The notes below the pieces were generated by a model. The model did no database searches. It was not told where the DNA came from and worked only from the letters and a program-made list of their open reading frames with translations. A stretch of 64,000 nt of DNA from Oxalobacteraceae bacterium CAVE-383 (lineage in GTDB: Bacteria > Pseudomonadota > Gammaproteobacteria > Burkholderiales > Burkholderiaceae_D), in the NCBI GenBank assembly GCA_004134995.1, contig REGP01000001.1, positions 806,001 through 870,000 of the forward strand, read 5' to 3'. The translations under genes and the position numbers were made by a program. Shown one piece after another: positions 18,100 through 27,110 of the stretch (position 1 is the stretch's first letter; each line of letters starts with the position of its first letter).

Positions 18100-19392
18100 A
18101 TGACCAACCAGACAGGCGCTTCCGCAACTGCCGCCGCAACGACTGCCGTTTCTTTCGCTGCGCCGGTATTCGTCCCGGATTGCGCCCATCAGATCGGCAT
18201 TGCCGCACTGCTGCAGGCAGCCTATATGGGCGCCGATCTGAAGCCGCTCGGAACGCAGCTGATCGCGCATCTCGGCGAGAATCCCGACAATGCGAACGCC
18301 ATGATGGATCTGTCGATCATTCTGCAATTATTGGGCAACGACGATTCCGCCATCGCCACGCAGGCCGAAGCGATCCGCATGCAACAGTTATACCGCTTGC
18401 CGACCGCGCGCGGCGGCGACGTCAAGCTGCGCCTGCTGGCGATCATGACCGCCGGCGATTTCATGGCCAACACGCCGCTGGAATTCATGCTCGGCAATTC
18501 CGATGTGGCGCTGGATATTCTCTACATTTCGGCGGACCGGCCGCTGCCGGCCGCGGCGGAATTGCCGCCGCACGACGTGCTGTTCATCGCGGTGGGCGAA
18601 TCCGATGAAAACCGTCCGGTGCTGCGCAGCCTGGCCGGCTTCGCCAAAAGCTGGAAAGGGCCGCTGGTCAACCAGCCGGAAAAATGCATGCAGCTTTCGC
18701 GCGACCGGGTTGCGATTCTGCTGCAGTCGCAGCCGGGCGTTTGCATGCCGGTGACGGTCCGCGCCGAACGCGCGACGATGATGCAGATCGCCGCCGGTTC
18801 CCGCAACGCGGCCGATCTGCTGGGCGACGGCGATTTTCCGCTGATCGTGCGGCCGGTCGGTTCGCACGCCGGCAAGGGACTGGAAAAAATCGAACGGTTC
18901 GACGCGCTGGCGGCCTATCTGCAGCAGCATGGCGACGATGCCTTTTACATTTCGCGTTTCGTCGATTACCGCAGCGCCGACAGCCAGTTCCGCAAATACC
19001 GCATCGCGCTGATCGAGGGCAAGCCCTATCTGTGCCATATGGCGATTTCGGAAAACTGGATGATCCATTATCTCAACGCCGGCATGGCCGAAAGCGCGGC
19101 CAAGCGCGCCGAGGAGGCCGCCGTCATGGCGCGCTTCGACCAGGATTTCGCGGTGCGCCACCGCGCCGCCTTCGAACTGATCCAGCAACGTTTCGGACTC
19201 GATTACGTGGCCCTGGATTGCAGCGAAACCGCCGACGGCGAACTGCTGATCTTCGAAATCGATACCAGCATGATCGTGCATGCGATCGATCCGGTCGATG
19301 TTTTCCCCTATAAGCAACCGCAGATGCGCAAAGTGTTCGATGCCTTCCGCGCGCTGCTGATGCGCGCGGGCGGGCGCCTGCATGCCCTCTGA
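18100..19392 (+). CDS. TPR-like N-terminus fused to RimK-type ATP-grasp ligase
   Basis: A protein of 430 residues. Residues ~50-95 resemble a tetratricopeptide repeat (NPDNANAMMDLSIILQLLG). Residues ~110-190 form a Rossmann-like pre-ATP-grasp lobe. The ATP-grasp core follows, with RPVGSHAGKGL at 251-261 and the Mg2+-binding LLIFEIDTS at 382-390. ATP-grasp enzymes of this kind join a carboxylate (acyl phosphate) to an amine or thiol. Start ATG 18100 lies 1 nt after the decarboxylase stop, and the 3' end overlaps the next gene by 11 nt, so translation is coupled. Product unknown; amide-bond formation with the amine from the upstream decarboxylase is an inference. Confidence 0.75.
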   Translation: MTNQTGASATAAATTAVSFAAPVFVPDCAHQIGIAALLQAAYMGADLKPLGTQLIAHLGENPDNANAMMDLSIILQLLGNDDSAIATQAEAIRMQQLYRLPTARGGDVKLRLLAIMTAGDFMANTPLEFMLGNSDVALDILYISADRPLPAAAELPPHDVLFIAVGESDENRPVLRSLAGFAKSWKGPLVNQPEKCMQLSRDRVAILLQSQPGVCMPVTVRAERATMMQIAAGSRNAADLLGDGDFPLIVRPVGSHAGKGLEKIERFDALAAYLQQHGDDAFYISRFVDYRSADSQFRKYRIALIEGKPYLCHMAISENWMIHYLNAGMAESAAKRAEEAAVMARFDQDFAVRHRAAFELIQQRFGLDYVALDCSETADGELLIFEIDTSMIVHAIDPVDVFPYKQPQMRKVFDAFRALLMRAGGRLHAL

Positions 19393-20947
19393 CATGCCGC
19401 CTGACTTGCAATCGGCCGCGGCTGTGACGGCGCTGCCGCCGACCGCGTCCCTGCTGGTGCTGGGCGGCGATCAGCGCATCGCCATCCAGCCCGGTTCGCA
19501 AGTCAACAAATACGGCTGCCAGCCGTTTCCCGCGGCCGACCGGATTGCCTTCGGCTCATCGACGGCCTCGCAGATTTCGGCCCAGGCGTTCGACGCCGCG
19601 GACCGTCTGCGCACCCGTATTGCAGGCGCGCTGGCCGACGCCCCGGCCGCCACGGTTTATCGCGCCGAATTGATGCGTCTGCGCGGCGAATTGCTGGATA
19701 TCTGCGGCCTGGCGCCGCCGGTCACATCCGAGGATGCCGCGCCCGACGTCATTTTCGCGGCCTCCGGCACCGATGCCCATCTGCTGGCCTCGCATCTGAC
19801 GGCAGCGCAGGCGCAGGGATCGCAGCGTTCCTTGCGGGTCATCATGGTTAACCCCGAGGAAAGCGGCAGCGGCGTGTCGACCGCCCTGAGCGGCCGCAGT
19901 TTCAGCGCCTATAACGCGCTGGGCGATTGCGGCCCGCACGCCGATGCCAGACATGAAGTCACGCACGTCGCGATCCGCGATCCCGGCGGCGCGCCGCGCT
20001 CCCCGCAATCGGTGGCCGACGATGTCGCCGCCCAGAGCGATGCGGCGCTGCGCGGCGGCAGCGACGTCCTGTTGGTATTGATCGATGTCTCGAAAACCGG
20101 CTGCGTTGCGCCCGAGCCCGTATTTGCGCTGCAATTGCAGCAGCGCGCAGCGGGCCGTGTGCACATCCTGGTGGACGCCTGCCAGTTCCGTATCGAAACG
20201 GCTACCTTGCGCGCTTATCTTGCGCAGGGCTTCATGGTTGCGGTCACCGGTTCCAAGTTTATCGGCGGCCCGTCGTTTTCGGCGGCATTGCTGATTCCGC
20301 CGGCGCTGGCGGCGCGGATGCGGCCGGCCGGCGCGCCACCGCAATTGGAGCGCCATTCCGCGCTGGAAGAATGGCCCGCCGCCTGGCATGCCGAACGGAC
20401 GCTGAGCTCATCGGCCAATCCCGGCCTGCTGTTGCGCTGGGAAGCCGCGCTGCACGAATTGAAAGCATTCAAGGCGCTGCCCGGCGCCGCCGTCCGGAAA
20501 TGCCTGCTGCGCTTCAACGCCGCGGTGCAGGCGCGCCTGCAATCGGACCCGCACTTCGAAGCGCTGCCGGCGCCGGCAATGCCGGGCCGCGCCGCCGGCC
20601 TGGCGCCGGAATGGGACGACCTGGCGTCGATACATCCTTTTACCCTGTATCGTCCACAGGCGCATGGAAGCGAATCGCGCCAGCCCCTGGATACCGCGCA
20701 AGTAGCGCACGTATACCGCCAATTGCAGCAGCAGCGGAACGGCGACGGTTTTATCTACTCGGTCGGCCAGCCCGTGGTTTGCGGCCGGCGCGACGGCGTT
20801 GAATACAGCGTCTTGCGTCTATGCATCGGTGCGGGAATGGTAGTGCAGGCCTGCGGCGACCCGAGCGGCGCCGCAGGCGATGCGCTGATCGCGCATGCGA
20901 TGGCATGCCTGGATGCAATCGCAGGCCTTATTTCAACGACCGCGTAG
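19382..20947 (+). CDS. Putative PLP-dependent class V aminotransferase-like protein
   Basis: A 521-residue protein I do not recognise at family level. It has fold-type I PLP features: SGTDAH at 128-133 (phosphate-binding region), VDACQFR with Asp265 and Gln268, and VTGSKFIGGP with a likely Schiff-base Lys292. The spacing Asp-27-Lys is typical of class V/SufS-like enzymes. The last 90 residues, from QPVVCGRRDGVEYSVLRLCIG onward, look like a small C-terminal lobe. It overlaps the ATP-grasp gene by 11 nt and ends the unit. It could be a lyase, desulfurase or aminotransferase; the name is a fold assignment only. Confidence 0.65.
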   Translation: MPSDMPPDLQSAAAVTALPPTASLLVLGGDQRIAIQPGSQVNKYGCQPFPAADRIAFGSSTASQISAQAFDAADRLRTRIAGALADAPAATVYRAELMRLRGELLDICGLAPPVTSEDAAPDVIFAASGTDAHLLASHLTAAQAQGSQRSLRVIMVNPEESGSGVSTALSGRSFSAYNALGDCGPHADARHEVTHVAIRDPGGAPRSPQSVADDVAAQSDAALRGGSDVLLVLIDVSKTGCVAPEPVFALQLQQRAAGRVHILVDACQFRIETATLRAYLAQGFMVAVTGSKFIGGPSFSAALLIPPALAARMRPAGAPPQLERHSALEEWPAAWHAERTLSSSANPGLLLRWEAALHELKAFKALPGAAVRKCLLRFNAAVQARLQSDPHFEALPAPAMPGRAAGLAPEWDDLASIHPFTLYRPQAHGSESRQPLDTAQVAHVYRQLQQQRNGDGFIYSVGQPVVCGRRDGVEYSVLRLCIGAGMVVQACGDPSGAAGDALIAHAMACLDAIAGLISTTA

Positions 20948-20967
20948 TCAAATCAAATAATCAAATA

Positions 20968-21099
20968 GTCAAGGTTCCGCAAGGCGCGCCGCAATGGGGT
21001 TTTGTGCGCAGTGAGGTAAAGGGGGAGGCGGCCGCAGGCCGCCGGAGGACACGAACGGAGTACAAAGCCCCGTTGCGGCGTGTCTTGCGGAGCCTTGAC
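20968..21099. repeat. Hairpin repeat element, copy 2
   Basis: Arms at 20968-21005 and 21062-21099 pair over 38 nt; all five non-Watson-Crick positions are G-U wobbles. The 56-nt core (21006-21061) is largely identical to that of copy 1 at 5807-5934 and has the same length, but the arms have a different sequence. It lies between convergent genes and fills most of a 177-nt gap. Confidence 0.75.
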
Positions 21100-21124
21100 G
21101 GCAATTCAACAATACAACCGACAA

Positions 21125-21874
21125 TCAACGGCAATCATGATCCAGCCAGACTTCCGCATTGCCGCGTTCCCCGCGCTCGAAATTGACCGGGCTGTCGATC
21201 AGGTAAAAACCTTTGTCGCCGTTATCAAAATACGCCCCCGTCAGCAGCAATGACTGCGCGCCCATGGCGCTGGCCGCGAAAGGGCTGATCGCCGCCGCCA
21301 GTTTGAACGGATTATTTTCCCCCAGCGTGGCGCCCGCCAGACGCATGATCCGGTATTCATGGCCATCCAGCATCAGCGGCTGCCAGCGGCCGGGCGCATC
21401 GGATTGATGCGCGCGCAGCAGTTGCGGCAGGTCGGCGCGGATGCAATCGATATGGATATGCAGTTGCAACTGGCTGCGCGCGGCGGCCGAATTGATCTCC
21501 AGGCCGATTCTGTCGCGCGCCAGCCGGCGGCCCAGCGCCTGGCCCACCAGACGCCGCTGCTCCCAGGCATAGGCCCAGTAATTCGGCGCATCCGGCGCCA
21601 GCAGCTCAGGGCTTTCGATGCCGGTCAGGCGCTGCGTCGGAATCAGCAGGAACTGTCCGGCGCCGACAATATCCTTCAGCATGATGAACCCGCGCGGCAG
21701 ATCCGCCGCCCGGCATGGCGCCGGATTGCCGTGCGCGCGCATGTTCGGCACGCATTCGCCGTTGACGATTTCCCACAGCTTGTCCGGATTGGCGGCAAGC
21801 GATGCTTGCGGGCACAGCAACGCCGCGGCGGCGAAGCCGAGCAATAGGGCGCACCGCGCAACGATAATATTCAT
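21125..21874 (-). CDS. cdh: CDP-diacylglycerol pyrophosphatase
   Basis: A 249-residue protein that hydrolyses CDP-diacylglycerol to CMP and phosphatidate at the membrane. It starts with a signal or anchor (ARCALLLGFAAAALL, ASLAA near 28) and carries the HIT-like catalytic motif LQLHIHIDC with His139 and His141. Length and the CVPNMRAHGNPAPC region fit the Cdh family. The ATG at 21874 is chosen for the signal peptide; the open frame to 22036 has no such feature. Monocistronic; its 3' end faces the hairpin element. Confidence 0.85.
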   Translation of the reverse strand: MNIIVARCALLLGFAAAALLCPQASLAANPDKLWEIVNGECVPNMRAHGNPAPCRAADLPRGFIMLKDIVGAGQFLLIPTQRLTGIESPELLAPDAPNYWAYAWEQRRLVGQALGRRLARDRIGLEINSAAARSQLQLHIHIDCIRADLPQLLRAHQSDAPGRWQPLMLDGHEYRIMRLAGATLGENNPFKLAAAISPFAASAMGAQSLLLTGAYFDNGDKGFYLIDSPVNFERGERGNAEVWLDHDCR

Positions 21875-22123
21875 GAGCCGATGGAATTGCGGATGATTTA
21901 CAGGTGAAAACGCAGGCGAAATACAGCCGGCATCGAGAGAGGGAACCAGCCTAGTGTAGCCCGGAATATAGCCGCCGATTATGTCCGCAATATGACTTTT
22001 GCCGCTTGTCGGAAATTTGCGAAGCGGCGCGTTCAAAGCTTGTGAAAAAAGCTACACTCCAGAAATATTTCAATAAAGTGAGATGCGTTCCACCCGCGAA
22101 CAGCATGTCCGCCAGGGGTAATT

Positions 22124-25093
22124 TTGCTTAAGATCGATCCATCGAAAAAGCTGCCGGTCATCAGACTGCCTGCCATGTCGCTGCAGATGGTATTGTCGAT
22201 CCTGCTGTTCGGCGTGGTGCTGATCGTCGGCAGCGTATTGACGATCCTGAACTATGAACGCGGCCGCGACATGGCCAATAGCGCGTCGACCGTGCTGTTC
22301 GAACACATCGAGAGCGAAATCGCCTTGCAGTTGAGCGGCATGTATACCCCGATCTCGCAATTGGTCGATCTGATGATCGGCCAGCCCCTGGTAAGGGACA
22401 GGAATTTGCAGGCGCGCCTGCTGCATCTGCCTTCGCTGGTAGAGGCCATGCAGCATAGCCCGGCGCTGTCGGCGGTCTACATCGGCTACGCCAACGGCGA
22501 TTTCTTTCAATTGCGCCGCCTCAAGCCGGGCATCCCCACGATTCTCGACATGACAGTGCCGCCCGGCGCCGTGTATCTGGTGCAAAGCGTCAACCGCACG
22601 GCCGGCGCCGGCCATCCCTGGGAAGGCGTTTTCCTGTTCCTGTCGCGCGACCTGCAGGTGCTCGATACCCAGAGCCTGCCCGGCTACGCTTTCGATCCGC
22701 GCCGCCGCGAATGGTACCGGCAGGCGCTGGACTCGGCCAGCCAGGTGCAGACGCCGCCCTATATCTTCTTCAGCACGTCGGAACTGGGAATCAGCATCGC
22801 CCGGCGCAGCGCCGATCAGCGCGCCGTGGTGGGCGCCGATATCTCGCTGGGCGATCTCTCGGACATGCTGCACAGGCAAAGCATATCGCCTTCGGCGGAG
22901 CTGGCGCTGACCGACGGCGATGCCGCCGTGATGGCATACCGGAAGCCCGAAATGATGGGGAAATCGCGCGACGGCCAAGGCCGCATGCGCATGACCATGC
23001 TGCCGGAATTGGGCGGCCGGCAATTCGCGGCGCTGGCTGAAAAAATCCGGGCGCGCCAGTTCAGCAAGGCCTTCGAAACAGAAATCGACGATCGGATCTG
23101 GTCGGGCCGGATCGTGCCGGTGCGGCTCGGCGATGCGCCGTTTTACCTGGCCATTTCGGTGCCCGAAGACGAGCTGCTGGCCGATGCGCGCCGGATGCTC
23201 AATAACGGCCTGCTGGTCACGCTGGTGCTGCTGCTCGGCGCCATACCGGTGGCGGCGGTGGTGGCATGGCGGCTGGGGCTGCCGTTGCGCCGGCTGGCGC
23301 GCGAAGCCAAGGCGATGCAGGATTTCGATTTCAGCAGTCCGGGCCAGGGCAAGTCGCGTATCCACGAAATCGAACAACTGATGTGTTCGATGAACGAAAC
23401 CCGCCTGACCATCCAGCGCTTCACCGAAATTTCGGTCGCCCTGGCCGCCGAGCAGAATTTCGACCGGCTGCTCGAACGCATCGTCACCGAGACCATGTCG
23501 ATCGCGCACGCCGACGCCGGCATTCTGTATCTGCTGGACGACGAGCGCAAAGTGGCGCGGCCGCAATTGGTGAAATGGACCGATCAGGCAGGCCAGGCGC
23601 AGGCGCAGAATCCGCCGGAAGCCGTGGACATTCACATCCCCGGCCACGCGGAACATTTGCTGTGCCGGACCTTGCGAACCGGCGTGCGCCAATTCGTGAA
23701 TATGGATCCGCAGGCGATGCGCAGGGCCGCCTGGCTGGGCGATATTGCCACCCATCTGCCGGAACAGCCGCACATCCTGGCCACCATTCCGCTGAAAAAC
23801 CGGCGCGAAGAAACCATAGGCGCCATTTTATGGATAGGCCCGATCAAGGACGGCGGCGCGCAAAGCCATCTGTTCGCCTTCCTGGAGGCATTGTCCGGCG
23901 CGGCCGCCATTTCGATTGAAAACAAGCAACTGATCAAGGCCCAGGTGGACTTGCTCGAAGGGATGATCCAGGTCATCGCCGGCGCCATTGACGCAAAATC
24001 GCCCTATACCGGCGGACACTGCCAGCGCGTGCCGGAATTGACCAAGATGCTGGCGCAGGCCGCCTGCGACGACGATCGCGGACCGTTCCGCGATTTCAGC
24101 CTGACCGAGGATCAATGGAAAGAAGTGCATGTCGCCAGCTGGCTGCATGACTGCGGCAAGATGACCACGCCCGAATTCGTGGTCGACAAGGCCACCAAGC
24201 TGGAAACCATCTACGACCGCCTGCACGAAATCCGCATGCGCTTCGAGATCATCAAGCGCGACCGGCGCATCAGCGCCCTGGAGTCGGTCGCCGACGGCGC
24301 CGAAGCCGACGCCGTACGGGCCGAACTGGCGCGGCAACTGGCGCAACTGGACGACGACTTCGCTTTCATCGCATCCTGCAACGAAGGATCGGAACGCATG
24401 GCGCCGGAGAGCATGCAGCGCGTGCGGGAGATCGCCGGGCATACCTGGTGGCGCACGCTGGACGACAGGATCGGCATTGCATGGGAGGAACGCGAGCGCA
24501 AGAACCGGCTGCCGGCATCCCCGCTGCCGGCACAGGAGCGCTTGCTCGACGACCGCGTCGATCACCGCATCGAACGCCGCGCGCAGGATTGCCTGGAGCC
24601 CGATAATGTCTGGGGCTTCAAGGTGGAGATGCCGGCTCTGCTCTACAACCGCGGCGAAATCTACAATCTCTGCATCGAGCGCGGCACGCTGACGCCGGAA
24701 GAACGCTACAAGGTCAATGAACACATCATCCAGACCATCATCATGCTGAACCGGCTGCCGTTCCCGCGCCATCTGGCGAATGTGCCGGAAATCGCCGGCG
24801 GCCATCATGAAAAAATGAACGGCAACGGCTATCCGAAACGGCTCAAGCGCGAAGAGATGAGTCCGGTGGCGCGGATGATGGCGGTGGCCGACATCTTCGA
24901 GGCGCTCACCGCCGCCGACCGGCCTTACAAAAAGGGCAAGAAACTGTCCGAAGCCATCGGCATCATGATCCGGATGAAAAACGAAGGCCACATCGACCCG
25001 GATGTATTCAATCTGTTTTTCAACAGCGGCATTTATCTGACGTATGCGAAGAAATACATGGATCCGGAGTTGATCGATACGATTGCGGATTAA
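22124..25093 (+). CDS. Cache-GAF-HD-GYP c-di-GMP phosphodiesterase
   Basis: A 989-residue sensor enzyme. TM1 is near 19-40, followed by a dCACHE-type periplasmic domain to ~355 (WYRQALDSASQVQTPPYI), TM2, a HAMP-like linker, a GAF domain at ~435-610, and an HD-GYP domain that should cleave c-di-GMP to pGpG/GMP. Metal/catalytic motifs are TGGHCQRV (~628), HDCGK (~675), GGHHEK (~893) and NGNGYP (~900). The spacing between HD and GYP (~225 residues) is well above the usual, so the domain carries a long insertion. The start is TTG after CAGGGGTAA. Its last 56 bp are repeated at 31994-32049, marking the insertion site of a mini-island. Confidence 0.88.
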   Translation: MLKIDPSKKLPVIRLPAMSLQMVLSILLFGVVLIVGSVLTILNYERGRDMANSASTVLFEHIESEIALQLSGMYTPISQLVDLMIGQPLVRDRNLQARLLHLPSLVEAMQHSPALSAVYIGYANGDFFQLRRLKPGIPTILDMTVPPGAVYLVQSVNRTAGAGHPWEGVFLFLSRDLQVLDTQSLPGYAFDPRRREWYRQALDSASQVQTPPYIFFSTSELGISIARRSADQRAVVGADISLGDLSDMLHRQSISPSAELALTDGDAAVMAYRKPEMMGKSRDGQGRMRMTMLPELGGRQFAALAEKIRARQFSKAFETEIDDRIWSGRIVPVRLGDAPFYLAISVPEDELLADARRMLNNGLLVTLVLLLGAIPVAAVVAWRLGLPLRRLAREAKAMQDFDFSSPGQGKSRIHEIEQLMCSMNETRLTIQRFTEISVALAAEQNFDRLLERIVTETMSIAHADAGILYLLDDERKVARPQLVKWTDQAGQAQAQNPPEAVDIHIPGHAEHLLCRTLRTGVRQFVNMDPQAMRRAAWLGDIATHLPEQPHILATIPLKNRREETIGAILWIGPIKDGGAQSHLFAFLEALSGAAAISIENKQLIKAQVDLLEGMIQVIAGAIDAKSPYTGGHCQRVPELTKMLAQAACDDDRGPFRDFSLTEDQWKEVHVASWLHDCGKMTTPEFVVDKATKLETIYDRLHEIRMRFEIIKRDRRISALESVADGAEADAVRAELARQLAQLDDDFAFIASCNEGSERMAPESMQRVREIAGHTWWRTLDDRIGIAWEERERKNRLPASPLPAQERLLDDRVDHRIERRAQDCLEPDNVWGFKVEMPALLYNRGEIYNLCIERGTLTPEERYKVNEHIIQTIIMLNRLPFPRHLANVPEIAGGHHEKMNGNGYPKRLKREEMSPVARMMAVADIFEALTAADRPYKKGKKLSEAIGIMIRMKNEGHIDPDVFNLFFNSGIYLTYAKKYMDPELIDTIAD
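25037..25092 (+). repeat. Left direct repeat (att-like), inside HD-GYP 3' end
   Basis: This 56-bp copy forms the last codons of the intact HD-GYP gene. It matches 31994-32049 with three substitutions. Confidence 0.85.
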
Positions 25094-25181
25094 TTTGCAC
25101 GTTCGACGTAAAGTAATCTGCGTGTAAACCATTCTGGAGCAGTTATGCCGGTCCCCCAGGAAACTTGGCATGCGTTCGCTT

Positions 25182-27101
25182 CTAGTGTGTAAACGTAGTT
25201 AGCGCAGCATCGGCGACCGCGCAATACCGAGCGAGTGTTGGTTCGATTTGTATCAGATAGCGAAGCTTGGAAAGGAGCCGGCCTGCTGTATCTTTGGCTG
25301 AGGCTTCGAAAGCAATCTCGGTTATCCACCCACCGAAAAACTTTGCCCAATCCTCAATTTTTTCGAAGGAAGCTGCAGCGATCATTGCAATGCGCAACTC
25401 ATTATCTAGATCGCCTACAAGGACTCTCCGACGACGCAGGACGCGTGCAAGAACGCGTAGTGCATCGGCTAGATCAGTACCGCGTGTCACAGCAGCGACT
25501 ATAGCGAGACCGCTAATTAGGCTAAACGCCGTATTTTCGTCATCCGCTTTCTCAACCGAAAATTTGACCCGATGGAGGGCAGATGCTGCAAGACTAGACT
25601 GCCCCTCAGGTAACTCAAATAGTAATGCGGTGTTGGCTAAAACGGCAAAGGAACTTGCTTCGAGGCGTTCTGCTTCGAGCGCTGCTTTTACAACATTAAG
25701 AGCATTGTCCGGAATTAGCGGTCTGGGCGTAAGTTCTCCTTCTAGTGGGCCTGGAAGATTTGAAAATGGCCAACGAACTGCGTTCTCAAGCTTTGAGGTG
25801 GGTCCAAGAAGAAGCGTCTGCAAAGATTCAAGTTGAATCTTTGTAGCATTCCGATTGACAGCGTTTGCGATACGACCAATGAACTCTGCTCGGAGTTGTT
25901 CGGCACTCACAAAGTCGGGGAGCCACCGCGGTTCTCTTCGGAGGTCAATCAGTCCTTGCAAAAAAAACATATACCCTAATCCGGAGTTTTGAGCCCATTC
26001 TGTAACGCTCATCGGATCAATGTCCGAACCATTAATTGCTCGAATAACGATGGATGCTTGCGCAATTGCAGCTTGCCGTCGATAAAAAGGAGGAGATTTT
26101 CCAAGTATGCGTCTTCTCGATAATTCTGACGCCACCATAATGATCATCGAACTTAACAGAGCAAAGATGCTGCTATCGCTCTCTGGAGAGTCCGCGATAA
26201 AACCTTCAATAATTTGCTCAACAAACGGAGCGAGTTCAGGATGAGTGTCTAGGTGAGAAATCGCAATCTCTACAGCACCGACTTGTGAAATTGGGTCGCC
26301 ATTCTGGGCCAGCCATTGGTAAGTTTGAACTAGCTCCCCGCGGTCAATATTTTCGATTCGAACATTTTCCGTGATTGTTCCCACCGAACACGTTAGTAAC
26401 GAATACAGAAAACCTTCTGTGCCACGCCGACTCTGGAGATCGGCAATCAATGGCTTGGCACCGACCTCTATATACTCTGCGACTGTCGTGGTCGAGCCAA
26501 GGCTGCCAATGAGTTGTTCATAGTAATGAAGTTGATGTGGCACTAGTGTTGTCGGATCAGCACGCCCATGCTCCATGCTCCTCTGAAGCGTGAGATAAAT
26601 GCTCGCAGGAGTTTGCTCAATATCTGTCATCAGTTCCGCAAATTCCTCGTCACTGAGAGGAGCGCCATTCAACCGTTGCAACCAATTTCGGTAAGTAGTA
26701 CCTTCGAAATTTATTTCGTTTGCAGTTTTCTCAAACCAAGCAGTTCTGGTGGCCACGTCTTCTGCCAGAGCGGAATGATCCATGAGTGAATAAACTACAT
26801 CTCCGGAGCGAATAGAGAACGCCAGCACACCATCTTTTAACTGTACGAGCATATCCCACGTGGTGCCATCCTTGTCTTTAATTGGGACTGCAATTCCCTG
26901 AATACTAATGGATCTTCGTATACCGCTATAAAGCTGATCACGGCGGAACGAGGATCCACCCGCTATCAGTTTCACGCTAGTGATAGTTGCAATATCCCAT
27001 TGCTTAAGAAAGGTTTTATCTTCCAGAAGGGTATGGCGGACACTAGGTGGCAAAAAATCAAGAGCTATGTCAACAAATGACTGAGTAATCTTGCTATTCA
27101 T
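25182..27101 (-). CDS. Uncharacterised 639-residue island protein
   Basis: I do not recognise a family. The protein appears soluble, with no signal or membrane segment. The N-terminal ~150 residues alternate strands and polar loops (QGIAVPIKDKDGTTWDMLVQL), while ~150-639 is rich in amphipathic helices, compatible with a helical-repeat scaffold. The ATG at 27101 has GAGG 6 nt upstream, lying across the stop of the preceding gene (10-nt gap), so the two genes are translationally coupled. The 2:1 stoichiometric logic of effector and scaffold is possible but unproven. Base and codon use match its island partner, not the chromosome. Confidence 0.7.
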   Translation of the reverse strand: MNSKITQSFVDIALDFLPPSVRHTLLEDKTFLKQWDIATITSVKLIAGGSSFRRDQLYSGIRRSISIQGIAVPIKDKDGTTWDMLVQLKDGVLAFSIRSGDVVYSLMDHSALAEDVATRTAWFEKTANEINFEGTTYRNWLQRLNGAPLSDEEFAELMTDIEQTPASIYLTLQRSMEHGRADPTTLVPHQLHYYEQLIGSLGSTTTVAEYIEVGAKPLIADLQSRRGTEGFLYSLLTCSVGTITENVRIENIDRGELVQTYQWLAQNGDPISQVGAVEIAISHLDTHPELAPFVEQIIEGFIADSPESDSSIFALLSSMIIMVASELSRRRILGKSPPFYRRQAAIAQASIVIRAINGSDIDPMSVTEWAQNSGLGYMFFLQGLIDLRREPRWLPDFVSAEQLRAEFIGRIANAVNRNATKIQLESLQTLLLGPTSKLENAVRWPFSNLPGPLEGELTPRPLIPDNALNVVKAALEAERLEASSFAVLANTALLFELPEGQSSLAASALHRVKFSVEKADDENTAFSLISGLAIVAAVTRGTDLADALRVLARVLRRRRVLVGDLDNELRIAMIAAASFEKIEDWAKFFGGWITEIAFEASAKDTAGRLLSKLRYLIQIEPTLARYCAVADAALTTFTH

Positions 27102-27110
27102 TAGCAACCT

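Noticed and set aside
25094-25181. Small gene between the HD-GYP stop and the island genes
   Set aside because: Only 88 nt with no start plus ribosome binding site and no family match.
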